From: Ascidia mentula
Taxonomy: Eukaryota; Chordata; Ascidiacea; Phlebobranchia; Ascidiidae
Direction: 5' to 3'
DNA length: 64,000 nucleotides
Assembly: GCA_947561715.1 (NCBI GenBank)
Contig: OX387199.1
Coordinates: 11,413,001-11,477,000, forward strand
Part shown: one piece after another, positions 53,301 to 63,460 of the stretch
Layout of the letters: each line of letters opens with the position of its first letter
Position numbering within the stretch: the first letter of the stretch is position 1
The notes under the pieces: model-generated
The model's database searches: none
Told to the model about the DNA's origin: nothing
What the model saw: the letters and a program-made list of their open reading frames with translations, nothing else
Program-made: the position numbers and the translations under genes

Positions 53301-56300
53301 TTGCCAAAATCTAACTATATTTTGTGCTTCCAGAGTGAATCCATTACGTTTACTATTGTGGAACTGCCACAAAACGGCGTTGTGGAACGAACCACTAACG
53401 GGCGTCATTACGTACCTGTGACGACATTTACAATGCAAGATTTGTATGAAAGTCGGATTAGTTATAACCACGACGGGACAAACTCCGTACGGGACAGGTC
53501 AGTGTCAAAATGAACATAAATTTTACGTGGTTTAAAGAAACATGTAAAAACGTTGTATTTGTTTAGTTTTGTCTTTACTGTCACTGATGGCACAAATGAG
53601 GAGTTTCAAATATCCGAAGAAGAAAGTTTAATAACGACAACGCAACCTCAGGTAATATTTATTTCCGCCACAGTATCATATGTCGTTCCAAAGTAACGTT
53701 CTGGTCATGTTTATAGACTTTTCTGGTAAAAGTGGTTCCAGTTGACGATGGCACACCAAGACTTATCACCAACGTCGGTTTAAGGCATCTTGAATACATG
53801 GATGATAAGGTAAATTTTTTTTAAAATACAAAGCATCCACCTTCTGATTGCTGTAATTACCTAAATTTATTCTGATCTAAAAAGAAAGCTTGTCGCATTT
53901 CTTCACTTTTGCTTCATTTTTTGGCACAAAAAAACGCGAAACCCCAAATGACAAGCTAAAAAATCTCCAGATGATGAATTCAATCACAAAGAACGCTCTA
54001 CTGACCGAGGATCCTGACACCCCTCCCGATCTTATTACGTACGCCCTGACGTCAGAACCAAGACATGGTTACCTTGAGTCTACCTTAAACAGCGGACACA
54101 AAATTCGTTCGTTTACACAAGGTAAACTTTTAACACTAAATCGTTTGAAGGAACTTTACGTCTACACCCGCGACCTTGAATGTTAATGTGTTTGCTTGTC
54201 ATAGTTTCAGTGTGTATTTTGGGAGTGCTTTAATAAATAAATATCTACGGTTTTGGTAAACATCCGTTTTTACATTCCAGCCGACATCAACATGGGTTTG
54301 ATCCGTTATGTACTTACTGACCTTCCATCCGCACAAACACGTGACTCGTTCATGTTTAACGTCCGCGATTCGCTTCCTAATGTTGTTACTGGCAACACCT
54401 TCAACATAAGATGGAGTGTTATCTCGTTCGACAAAGACAATTACACTGTACGTTGCAACCTGTTTTTTTGTTTAAAGATATATCCTAATTAAACTGTTGC
54501 TCTTGCCCCGACTTTGTTTATTATGCTCTGTTTGTGCACCTACAAGTTAGTTCATATAGTAGAGCTGGTACGTGAACAAATGGTATCAAGAATCACAACA
54601 CGCTCGTAAACAAAGAATTTAAGCACTTTCCTCACGACAAATCGATTTTTGAAGAGCGAAATTATTGCTCGATTGCACATTCAAGTAGCCGCCAACTTGT
54701 GCGGGCTTAGCAGTTAGCTGATGTGGAATATATTCCACAAATTCGCGCCCATTGTTGAAACGGTTTTGTGTTCGCGGCGTTTATGTAAACTATCTATTCA
54801 TGGATGTTTTGTTAAATCCGGTCAAGCGTGTCGTTATTGTGCGCGGGCAATTGGCATTTACTTGCCTCATTATACCACACGGATATTTATACTGAATGCT
54901 TTGGGCTATCTGTTAGAGAATTACTTGTGCAAAAAATTCATCAAAATTATTTTTTGTTGTGGTTTAAGGTAAATGAGGAAAGCAAAACAATCGACATAAC
55001 TGTACAACGAAAAGGGAACCTCAATGAATACGCCATTGTACTGTGTCGGACTGAACAAGGAACTGCTACGTCATCGACCGATGGACGAAGATCACAAGCG
55101 GGCGCTGTTGACTACATGGACCACGCAGCACAGGTTAGCTCGCAATTTGGCATCGATTAGATCTGTTGACAAATGTAAGGAGAAAGCTGTAAGGTCCGCT
55201 CGTGTTCCTGTCAAAATCTATGTTCAAAAATTGTCGAAAAATCTGCCTTTTTAAAAAAAAGGTTTTTTAAATGCTTATACGTTAAAATTAGCAAAGCGAT
55301 CTGCAGACAGCTCGGTGGTGGATGTTGTTTTAGAAAAATAAATTTCCCCCGACAAAGGCATCATCAGTTTCTTTAACTGCTAAACGGAAAAAACAAACAA
55401 AAAAATTTAAATAGGCTACTTAACGAAGAAGAGTTAAAAAAGTTAAAAATGTAATCCTAAATCGAAACTTGGGCCCTGTCAAAAACCACTGGCGCTGACA
55501 ACCAGTGAGCACACGAACAGGGCTTAAACAACTTGATAAAAATAAAAACTGAAAATGGGGGGGGGAAGGAAATGGACGTCGCTAAATGCAGGCGAACGCG
55601 GGGCGACCGATAAGACTCGGTAAATGATAAAACCAGAATACCGGCAAGAAACAACGCAAATACAGGCACCAACCCGTTTCAACGAAAACATAAGCGATGC
55701 GGGTGTGAAAGGGCGAACTAACGTAAACTATTTACATAAATGTGTTACCATACTTCGCACATTAATTTACGCCCGTGTCCTATGCAGCCATAAGTCCTCA
55801 TACTGGTCCAAACTCCCTGTATGTCGTTTCTGCACTAACGTCACATCATAGCAATATGGCAGCGTGGGTCTTAGCTGGAAGGTTAGGCTGTGCTTGTTTA
55901 GGTAATGGTTTCCTAGTGCAGCAGTATCGCTGTCTAGCGAGCAATCAAACTGATACCAGGTAGACCGGTGGGCATTCCAGCGGGTGGAAAACTTATTTTT
56001 CGTCTGCCCTACATACTGGGGTGCGCATTTCTTGCACGTGGCCACATATATCCATAGTCGCGACATGTTAATCGCTAACGCAACATTATTGTGCCGGTCG
56101 TGGGAACCATGGACTCGTGGTTACCATGGTGCACACACAGAGCAGGGGGCCAGTGTTCATCAGATACTAGGTGTGATAGGCTAGCTTCTTATAATGACAC
56201 AGTTTGTTAAATATTGTTGGTTGGTACATATCGATACGGTGCAAGATCGACAGCCTGTCAGGGGGCCTTTGGTTTAAATTGATCCAGTTTATTCATTGTG

Positions 56301-59300
56301 CAATCCCATGTTTTCTAGATAATTTATATTTTTTTCAAAATTGTACACTGTTCCATGTTGTTGGGTTGTGGTTGATAAACATTGGGGGATTGGAGTTAAA
56401 CAAATACTAAACTGAATTGTCTACAGGTTCAATTTGATGAACACGAAACAGAAAAAATCTGTTCCATTCAAATCAATGATGATGAAACGTACGAGGGGGT
56501 TGAAAGTTTTACGGTTGAATTAACAATCCCTGCTTACTCCTTGCTCGGTTAGTTGAAGTTTCGCTTCCACACAACAGTGTTATATCACTTGCTAATGCTT
56601 TGTACTTCCTTTTTCTCTCTGTCAGGAAATATAACTAGAACCACTGTTTACATAAACGACGATCATGACATGCCCCTTCTTCAATTTGTGGAAACCCAAT
56701 ACACGGTGGAGGAAAGAGACACGACTGTGTATATACCAATCAAAAGAACTGGTGAGTTTTGGCAATATAACTTGATAGTCAATTGATCCAACAACATAGT
56801 TGAAAACTTCGTGGTACAGGTGACATCGAGAAAGCACTTTCTGTTATTTGTTATACGGAATCAAAAACAGCAAGTGGTTCGCCATTGGACAGAATCCAAT
56901 CAGGTTCTGACTTTAAAAGCCGTGGTCGTCATTCTGGAGAAAGCATCGTAACTTTTGCTCCAGGTAATACTGAGATAAGTTATGTGTTATGTCAAGTTTA
57001 TTCTGTGATCCCTATTTTATATTTGCGATGACGGTAACACCAATTTTTGTACCAATCTCTTCTACAAATCCCCTGTTGTCAATCCGCAATCCCTGCCCGC
57101 ATCAGTCAGGTTGTAATTTATCGCAGGCGTTTCGTCGACTACTTGTGATGTGAAAATAATCGACGACAGCATCTATGAGGACTCTGAAGAGTTCAAAGTT
57201 CACATCGTCGATGCTTCTGGGGGTTGCAAAATCGGAAAGTTCTCTGAGGTAAACCAGTGAATTCATCATTTGATAATTATATTCACTCGGCACATTTCTT
57301 TACTGTGACCGATTATTTGTTCGTAGCGCAATATCACTCGATGCGTAACGTGTCTGATGTTGTGTGAATAGAAGGTGTTGTTTTGCGCAGGCTACCGTCA
57401 CAATCACTGGACCAAATGACGCACCAACCGTCTTCTTAACCCAACGTCGTTTTGTTTTCAACGAAAACGCTGGAACCATAGACATACCGGTACAGTCTGC
57501 TAGTATGCAATGCGGTAACAAACATATTTGGTTAAATATCCCGTATGATTTGATAAACACTATACACTTTAGCGGTATACACGTGAACTTGTTAAGAATT
57601 CAAATTTCTGTTGTAAGATTAAAAGAAGTGGATCTGATTTATCACGCCCAACTGATGTTTGGTGTTCAACCAAGCAAACCGACCCTGTATCTGCTGTTGC
57701 TGGTGATGATTTTGTGGCTACATCTACAAAAATCACTTTCCGACATGACGAAACTACCAAGGTATAAAAAAAACAAATTAGTATTTTGATGTTTGCGGCA
57801 TCTGTAACATATTTTTGCTACAGATATGTTCTCTGACTCTTCTCGATGATTCCCAATCACCAACCGTTGAAGGAAATGAGACTTTCATCGTTTATCTTAA
57901 CTCCGTGCAAAAAGGGCGCCTGATTTCCCCTTCAGAAGCACTTATAGTAATTAACGACACTTTGGATGATGGTAAGGATGAAGTCGTTGGTCGTCGCTGT
58001 TGGATAGATTATTGCGTTTATTATGCTAAAATCACTTTATAGAAACTGATAATGAACAAAAATATTTCACGTTGCAGTTCCTAAATTCGAGTTTGTGGAA
58101 ACGCGTGTATCGGTGAAGGAAAGTGACGGAATTGTTTCACTTGCAATCCGCCGCTCTGGCGACACTAGTGGCGAAGCTTCGATTATTTGCTACACTCGTC
58201 AGAACACAGCTGTTGTGGATGATGATTTCATCGAACGTTCGTTCACAGAAACATCTCGCTTGGTGTTTGCTGCCGGACAAACGGTAATTAATCACAAAAA
58301 CAACAAAATATTTACCTAGACTTTGTCATCGATCAGAAATCAGAATTAATTCCGTTATGTAGCTTACACATGTTGCAAATCACAGAAAATCTGCTCGTCA
58401 CCATGCTGTTATCATTACATGTAGTTTAACGTTTTTATTGCAGCTTGGGCATTGCAACATTTCGTTGGTGAACGATGGTATATATGAACCGAATGAAGGA
58501 TTCAGCGCGAAGTTGGAGAGTGGTATGAGTGATGGTTGGTATGGTGCGAGGGTGGGAGATAACAACCAGGTTCAAATTACAATCACAAATGATGAAGATG
58601 GTGAGATTTATTGACATTTGAAACTGAAGCTATACGACAGCTTTCGCAAACACCTAAATGAAACTTTCAACAGCTCCCACTTTGGAATTTGAACGAGCGG
58701 AATACTCAATACGCGAACCAGACTCGAACGACGGAACTCGATTTCTCACTGTTCGAGTTGTCAGGAGTGGTGACGTCAGCGAAGTTAGCAAGGTGAGTTA
58801 TTTATAATGATGTTTTTACCATTGTTGAAAAACAATGGAGGTTTAATGTTAAACCTTAGTTGCAAAATGCTTCACATCAACATGATATCTTTTGCTCTAT
58901 GTAGGTTCGATGCAGCACAAGAGATGGTTCAGCAAAATCTGGATCTGATTATGAACCTAAGAGCAGGTTGTTGAGATTTCAGGCTGGTCAAAAGAGCGTT
59001 ACATTCAAGGTCGGTTTGCAAAATTGAATAATCTCCTTCTGGCTTCTAACAAACATTTATGTTCATTAATCAGGTGAACATTTTGTCTAATGAGGACACA
59101 GAGTGGCATGAAACTTTCCTCATTAAACTCGGACCAAACGATCCTGTCAATGCCGTGATTGGAGAAAAATCGCAAACTACAGTCACCATTCTCGACAAGG
59201 ACGCAGCTGGAAGCCTTGTTTTACCCTCAATACCCATTGTGGTGAGTTTCAACAAGAAAATGAAAATACTTGTGGCATTAGGCAGTTAGCAACAAAATTG

Positions 59301-62300
59301 CGTTTTAGGTATCTTTGTTGCATTACGATGACGTAGCAACTGGAATTAAAAGCGATCCTTCCCCTGGTTACCCACTCATATGTGTAACTCCGTGCGATCC
59401 AAAATACCCATATTACGTCGACACAAGGAGTTTGTGCGAGGAAGCTGCAATAAATGCATCAGCTATTAAATTTAAGTGGGAGGTAAATAAACAATTGTTT
59501 TTTTGATCTTTGAAGTCTTGCACGGTGTTCTATTTCAAACTTCTGAAGTTGTGGTAAGAACAGCTTGTGTCAATTTTTTCTTTTGTGTTTTAGGTTGCTA
59601 TGCCGACCGAAGAAGCTAATGGGGTTCCACCTTTCGAAACGATCACAGATAACACACCTTTTACAAGTGTCGACACCAAGGTGTTGGACAGCATTTATTT
59701 CGGAAGGAGGTGTGCATTTCTTGTATTTTTTTGTTAACTTTGTTTTTATCGGAAGTTGTAAAAGCGGCAACTAAGACTATAAGCAATGTTATTTTTTAGA
59801 TTCAACATACGATGTGTTGCGCAAGCAGTTGACAGCGTCACACACACTGCAGGGACGCCATTGGTCAGCAAGGTGGTCACCATAGGAACGGACAGTGGAC
59901 TTTGTCATAGTTCGATAGTTTCTGGCTCTCCTCGCAACTTCCAAGCTCAAAGCTTCATCGCCAATTTGCGTTATGTACCAGCAGATGCCGAAGAACATCC
60001 AAATACTGTCCATATATCGGTAAGAAACGAAAACGAAACATAGACGATTAAATTGTGTTGTTTCTGAACTATACCGCTATTTATGTCGACAATCTAACGA
60101 AATTCTTCAGCAATGTTAGTAAAATAGAAATATCCAAATTTTATTGATTGTTTTAGGTAAAAATTCCACACCAGGATGGGCGGCTGCCATTAATATCGAC
60201 GATGCCTTTCAGTAATGTTCTTCTTCTTTTATCTCGTTCAATCGACCAAAGTCAACATGTTTGTTCCAACCTCGGATATTCGGCAAGTGATAAAGAAAAA
60301 GCGGGACTGGGAAAAGGTAAAGAGCGTTTTTTTTATTTTGTTACGTCAAAAGTTTCGTTAATTTCAATTGTAAAAAAAAGAAAATCAAACAAATACAAAA
60401 AAGTAACTGACTCTTACGTTCCGGACCGATATGCTAATAGTGTGCCGACACACTGGTGCCACATTATTGTAATTAATACTTGTTGTAGGTCTGGGTTTCA
60501 TATCGGAGACAGATTACTCGAAGTTGTCCTTCGGGCCTGGTTATGATAAACCTTACCAGTTTGATCCAACTATTCGCGAACCTCGTACAATCGACCTCTA
60601 CAAGTATCTCAACCTGAAAAGTTGTACTTGGCAGTTTGATACATACTATGAAGTGAATGAGTTGATCGACTATTGCCGGGGTGTAGTAGACCCTGACTAT
60701 CAGGTACAAACCAATCAAACCCGTGCAAATTCATAGTTTCATCCAAAAAGTGACAAAACCTTACATTCCATTTTATTTTGTAGTTACGCGGTGCGGCCGA
60801 GTCCCAGATTACTGTCACTGTTCCGTTGTATGTTTCATACGTATACGTACTCGCTCCACGTGGATGGGGTTCGATCAGTCACAACACCGACATGCAATTC
60901 TCATTCAGATACCAGAATATTCTTGGGAGTAAAGGTGAGAACTGTGTAATTATATCCAGCAATGTAGCATTGACTTGACTTGTATGTAATATTACGAAAC
61001 ATGACACCCTCATAAAACAGTTTTATTTCACTCAACTTATTTTTTAGGCATAAGAACGGACGGAGCTCCCTCCGGCTCGCTTCGTGTGCTTCAGATAAAA
61101 GCTGACAAGGACGGACGACTTGTTTTGGAATTTGAAACTCACGCCAAGTTCCGTGGACAATTTGTTCTGAGACATCGCACCTTGCCCAACAGAGTAAGTG
61201 CTGAAATGTTTAGTGTGTAGCTAGTTGATTATTTTCATTGTTCTTTTTGGCTTGAATCCTTTGCAGGTGTCAAGGGTGATCGCGCCTGAAGGAATGAACA
61301 TAGAGTTTGAACTCACTAACGTATTTTCGGAGAGCACTTACGATTCTCCCAACCAGAAATGGAGAGCTGTGAGCACATACAGTAAAACTGACTACACGGG
61401 AAATTATGTTGTGGAGCTCTTGCCTTGTACAGTGTTACCAACACAGAAATGGCAATCCACGCCACCTGGAAAGGACGCACCTTGCTCCGCTGTTTCCCCT
61501 GAAAGGTAAAACCAGCAAAAATCCTAAATGTTTGGGTATTATCATGAGGTTTGGAGGCTTGGCAGCCCAGGCATTGCAGCCTAGCTGGATCAGCCACTTT
61601 TTCCTGATAAGCCGGAGCAAGATTTAAAAAATCAAACTCCGGTGAGGTTTGAACTCACGACCCTGGGCTAACCAGGCCCAACGCTCTACCAACTGAGCTA
61701 CAGGAGCTCAGTGGTTTCACGGGGTATATTGTGGCCAAGGTACACTAGTGCGCAAGCGCACAACTTGCCAGACAACCTTCACATATACGTAGGGTATCTC
61801 TACCACCTTATCAGATAACGCAGTAATATTTCATGCAATGACATGAAATATTACTGTTTTGGGTACTATTCACTTTCTGACATGCTGAACGTTGTGTAAT
61901 GTGTATGTTTGTTTAAACGTGACTTTCTCGTACACAGTTTTGACATCCAACTTGAATTTCAACAAGCGAATCGTCCTGTGCCGGTCGTCTACACACTTAA
62001 AACACAATTTCAACTGTGCAATAACGAGAAGGTGTTCATGACCGACCCACAAACGTTTGACGACAACATCAGCGATCTTGACTACACTGGAACTTACACG
62101 AAAGGTAGTTTCAGTCCGTTGAGTATACAGATCCTCCGCAAATACAATGTCTCTAATCTGTATTATGTGTTTAGGTCAGACCATATTTGGTCGGGTTTTG
62201 TGGCAACCGAACCAAGATTTGCGAAGTGCGTATCGCCTGAAACTGGAAAAGGTTTATTTGTGTACGGGAAAAGACGGCTCCGTTCCCTACTTCGATCCAA

Positions 62301-63460
62301 CAGGCGAGTTATACGAAAACGGTCCCCAGTATGGATGTATTGAGCCAAACAAAAACCTTCAGCACCGCTTCTTGTTACTGGTAAGAGTTTCTTACATTAA
62401 CACAATTGTCACATTTATTTAAAAATACAAAAACCTCAGGATCGATCAAACCGTGGCGGTGAAGATCGTTTATTTCATGACGTTCCGTTCCAAGCGTATT
62501 TTTCTTCGGATCGTCCGGAATTCGCTTCCATGCGCGAAATTCCAGGCGTTGACGGTTTTCTGATCAAAGTCGACGCACTTTATAAAGTGGAGGCTGGACA
62601 TCAGTGGTATATACAGGTACGCATTTACTACAAAGCATGTTTTTTTACTAGACGGCAAGGTTACAGCCATCTTTAAGGAGTTCGCTTATTTACTTTAAAC
62701 ATAGTGACTAGGGAAATCTCATCTTAAACAAGGTTTTATAATATTTTATAGTTTCAACTGTGCCGTAACCGTATGGCTGATCTTAGTGCCGATGTGACGG
62801 AACATGTTTTTGCAGGTTGTATACGTGATAAGCCCAGATAACACGATGTCGCGCGTGAGGAGGTCTGCGATCTTTAACCTTGAGTCGACACCTAAGATTC
62901 GCAGCAGACGAAGTGCAAACTCTCCTAACTCGTTTAACGTAGGATGGCTAGACGGAAAAAGTCAACAGAACGGAACAAACATGCGGGGAATACGAATAGA
63001 CGAAGCGGAACTCTCTCCCTCGGTAAACGTTGTCGCGATTGCAGCAGCAGTCGGCGCCATCGTTCTTTTCCTTATCGTCGCGGCAACTTGCTGGCTCTGC
63101 ACAGCTAAAAGGCGGAGAGTAAGGAGGAAGGAAAGAGACCTTGAGATATTAGAACGCAAGAAGTTGGCGATGGAACCGACGGGAAACAGGAACAAGCAGC
63201 AGGTGGCAAAGGTTGTTGATCTGGACAAATACGCTGATGATGACGAATTGGATAAGAATTATTGTGGAAAAGTGCGTGTTTCTAATGTGAATCTTAATAG
63301 CTGTGAAACGCCGCTGCTAAAATCAGCGAGTGCCACCACAAAGCCTAACAACAAAAAAGCTGTTTCCAAACCACTTCTACATAATCGCAGAAACCAGCTA
63401 GATATCCAAATAGTAAACAATTTACGAGATGACGATGCCGAGTCGGGAACAGAAGTGTAA
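23308..63460 (+). CDS. FRAS1: FRAS1, Fraser extracellular matrix protein (complete, 77 exons, 4,056 aa)
   Basis: I placed 77 exons with GT-AG boundaries and consistent phases from ATG 23308 to TAA 63458-63460. They total 12,171 bases or 4,056 residues, close to the roughly 4,000 of vertebrate FRAS1. Domain order equals the vertebrate protein: signal peptide, six VWC, about thirteen furin-like (FU) repeats, twelve CSPG/NG2 repeats, five Calx-beta domains, a conserved C-terminal region, dibasic furin sites, one membrane span and a tail ending GTEV. FRAS1 is made by epithelia, is proteolytically shed and, with FREM1/FREM2, stabilises basement-membrane adhesion below the lamina densa; loss causes Fraser syndrome in humans. 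The tail binds GRIP1 through its PDZ ligand. Intron 2 (23586-34588, 11 kb) and intron 46 (49295-52762) are much larger than the rest and hold repeats. Exon coordinates are given in the block entries. Splice sites were assigned by eye; individual boundaries could shift slightly. Confidence 0.97.
23586..34588 (+). other. FRAS1 intron 2 (11 kb)
   Basis: This intron interrupts VWC1 after only 27 residues and makes up over a quarter of the gene. Apart from a hAT-like MITE at about 30755-31241, I see no element with a coding remnant. Its base composition is visibly richer in G+C than the other introns and it carries three perfect TGACGTCA sites (25094, 26328, 26824). Short open frames occur on both strands, the longest plus-strand one at 28019-28531, but none is recognisable. 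A long early intron of this type often holds enhancers; that is inference. Confidence 0.7.
30755..31241. mobile_element. hAT-like non-autonomous element in FRAS1 intron 2
   Basis: The left end reads GAGTGTTTCTCAAACTTTTTT. The right end in reverse complement reads CAGTGGTTCCCAATGTGGG, a typical hAT terminus. Flanking 8-mers CCCTGGGT and CCCTATTT agree at five positions, compatible with a decayed 8-bp target duplication. The internal sequence has runs of C and GCGCCCC but no open frame. A second possible right end (reverse complement CAGTGTTTCCCAAAAAAG) ends near 31113, so two elements may be nested. Confidence 0.55.
37226..41674 (+). other. FRAS1: FRAS1 exons 11-23: furin-like cysteine-rich repeats
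   Basis: Exons: 37226-37396, 37955-38098, 38264-38401, 38465-38602, 38740-38880, 39020-39184, 39342-39595, 39852-40014, 40319-40477, 40805-40942, 41143-41250, 41360-41527, 41586-41674. Each carries roughly one FU repeat of the form C-x3-C-x2-C ... C-x2-C ... C-x3-C-x-x-G-F/Y-Y, for example CHSSCATC with CAAC and GFYL in exon 12. Exons 12-16 and 19-22 all begin and end in phase 1, so whole repeats can be gained or lost without breaking the frame. Exons 13, 14 and 20 are each exactly 138 bases. Exon 17 (254 bases) is longer, with an inserted DCRESSLDVDSVYGICFN segment. FU repeats form rod-like disulfide-rich modules in the extracellular part. Confidence 0.95.
48872..48965 (+). mobile_element. 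Terminus of a hAT-like element in FRAS1 intron 45
   Basis: CAGGGACGCACAACCTTTTT followed by TTATTGCCCGCCGCG is a hAT-style element end, similar to the terminus at 2813 (CAGGGATGTGCAACCTTT). No matching opposite end was found before exon 46 at 49170, so this is a truncated copy. The extent is approximate. Confidence 0.45.
49295..52762 (-). other. FRAS1 intron 46, with unidentified coding-like patches on the minus strand
   Basis: Four minus-strand stretches look more like coding sequence than intron: 51480-51306 (NLEYEPQTHISSEHNERQQL, later DTWVVDPIHIHSAVGAGGYL), 50610-50338 (VKSGVVARMRNGNTAITTIG, ending at a stop), 50164-49970 (VDVYDGIITIALFPKDLNLV, then LQILPPRNEPNTTATTK) and about 49905-49730 (STIAVASAANNPDRQVTS, then GIFSQTAFKGDIEVFRGAKS, ending at a stop). 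A further stretch at 51650-51560 reads SGVVTCIGALPNLFADL. I do not recognise the family. Frames differ between patches and I could not join them with confident splice sites. They could be a gene nested in the intron or a decaying copy of one. Confidence 0.35.
54969..59241 (+). other. FRAS1: FRAS1 exons 53-65: five Calx-beta domains
   Basis: Exons: 54969-55133, 56427-56547, 56626-56751, 56820-56963, 57127-57248, 57391-57489, 57618-57761, 57824-57971, 58078-58283, 58444-58600, 58674-58792, 58905-59009, 59074-59241. Five domain openings are visible: VNEESKTIDITVQRKGNLNE, YTVEERDTTVYIPIKRTG, FNENAGTIDIP with IKRSGSDL, VSVKESDGIVSLAIRRSG and YSIREPDSNDGTRFLTVRVV. Each is followed by a D-F/Y acidic loop and a late E-x-x-E-x-F strand (for example DDETYEGVESFTVEL). 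Calx-beta folds bind calcium in Na/Ca exchangers and occur as five copies in FRAS1/FREM proteins. The boundary between exons 58 and 59 uses a GTACAG donor at 57490; reading past it loses the homology. Confidence 0.95.
55310..56066 (-). mobile_element. Penelope-like retroelement remnant with GIY-YIG domain in FRAS1 intron 53
   Basis: The minus-strand frame from 56066 to 55767 reads LWIYVATCKKCAPQYVGQTK, then FSTRWNAHRS and ALGNHYLNKH, the GIY-YIG endonuclease pattern (here with the Cys-x2-Cys insert) found at the C-terminus of Penelope-like elements. Downstream on the same strand, near 55365-55315, comes ACTGATGATGCCTTTGTCGG, a tail often seen at the end of such elements. The frame of about 99 codons has no internal stop, but no reverse transcriptase was found upstream, so it is a fragment. 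It lies antisense to FRAS1. Confidence 0.68.
59309..63460 (+). other. FRAS1: FRAS1 exons 66-77: C-terminal region, furin sites, membrane span and GTEV tail
   Basis: Exons: 59309-59482, 59594-59709, 59800-60019, 60157-60316, 60489-60703, 60784-60934, 61048-61193, 61267-61505, 61938-62104, 62175-62380, 62440-62616, 62816-63460. This is the best conserved part of the protein: SPGYPLICVTPCDPKYP, PFETITDNTPFTSV, FQAQSFIANLRYVP, LNLKSCTWQFDTYYE, LEKVYLCTGKDGSVP, NGPQYGCIEPNKNLQHRF and VEAGHQWYIQV. Exon 77 carries two basic processing motifs, RVRR (residues 3855-3858) and RSRR (3871-3874), consistent with the known furin-type shedding of FRAS1. A membrane span follows at about residues 3914-3937 (VAIAAAVGAIVLFLIVAAT), then a basic stop-transfer (KRRRVRRK) and a tail of about 120 residues. 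The tail ends GTEV, the PDZ ligand that binds GRIP1 in vertebrates. Confidence 0.96.
61635..61707 (-). repeat. tRNA-Thr-like SINE head (or tRNA pseudogene) in FRAS1 intron 73
   Basis: The minus strand shows a tRNA-like fold: D arm TAGCTCAGTTGGTAGAGC (box A), anticodon stem TGGGC/GCCCA with loop CTGGTTA (anticodon GGT), T arm GTGAG-TTCAAAC-CTCAC (box B), and a T-run shortly downstream. The acceptor stem needs a bulge, there is an extra base before the anticodon stem, and GGT is not the usual eukaryotic Thr anticodon. The sequence continues to about 61545 without a tRNA role, as in tRNA-derived SINEs. A functional tRNA gene is unlikely. Confidence 0.7.

Larger units (their letters stand above)
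41741..54447 (+). other. FRAS1: FRAS1 exons 24-52: twelve CSPG/NG2 repeats
   Basis: Exons: 41741-41908, 42050-42258, 42348-42492, 42604-42750, 42896-43053, 43164-43377, 43750-43970, 44098-44301, 44796-44962, 45018-45169, 45265-45375, 45439-45579, 45650-45765, 45950-46112, 46400-46535, 46656-46837, 46901-47144, 47339-47406, 47487-47624, 47979-48273, 48331-48474, 48696-48830, 49170-49294, 52763-52903, 53334-53497, 53567-53651, 53717-53809, 53971-54121, 54281-54447. Twelve repeat starts can be read (G-L-x-V-x-E-G type, then an acidic D-x-D-T box), such as NNGLTVKEGGSATILTQHLS and NQGIRVQEGVRKTITSYELR, each followed by a P-x-x-G strand and a T-F-T-x-x-D step. The number and order equal human FRAS1. 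These cadherin-like repeats are shared with NG2/CSPG4 and FREM proteins. The last exon ends FNIRWSVISFDKDNYT, as in the vertebrate protein just before Calx-beta 1. Confidence 0.95.

Noticed and set aside
57490-57560. Read-through of FRAS1 exon 58 past 57489
   Set aside because: The frame stays open, but Calx-beta homology stops at 57489 and resumes in phase at 57618. The GTACAG donor is therefore preferred.
61635-61707. A functional tRNA-Thr gene
   Set aside because: The bulged acceptor stem, the extra base before the anticodon stem and the unusual GGT anticodon argue for a SINE head or pseudogene.
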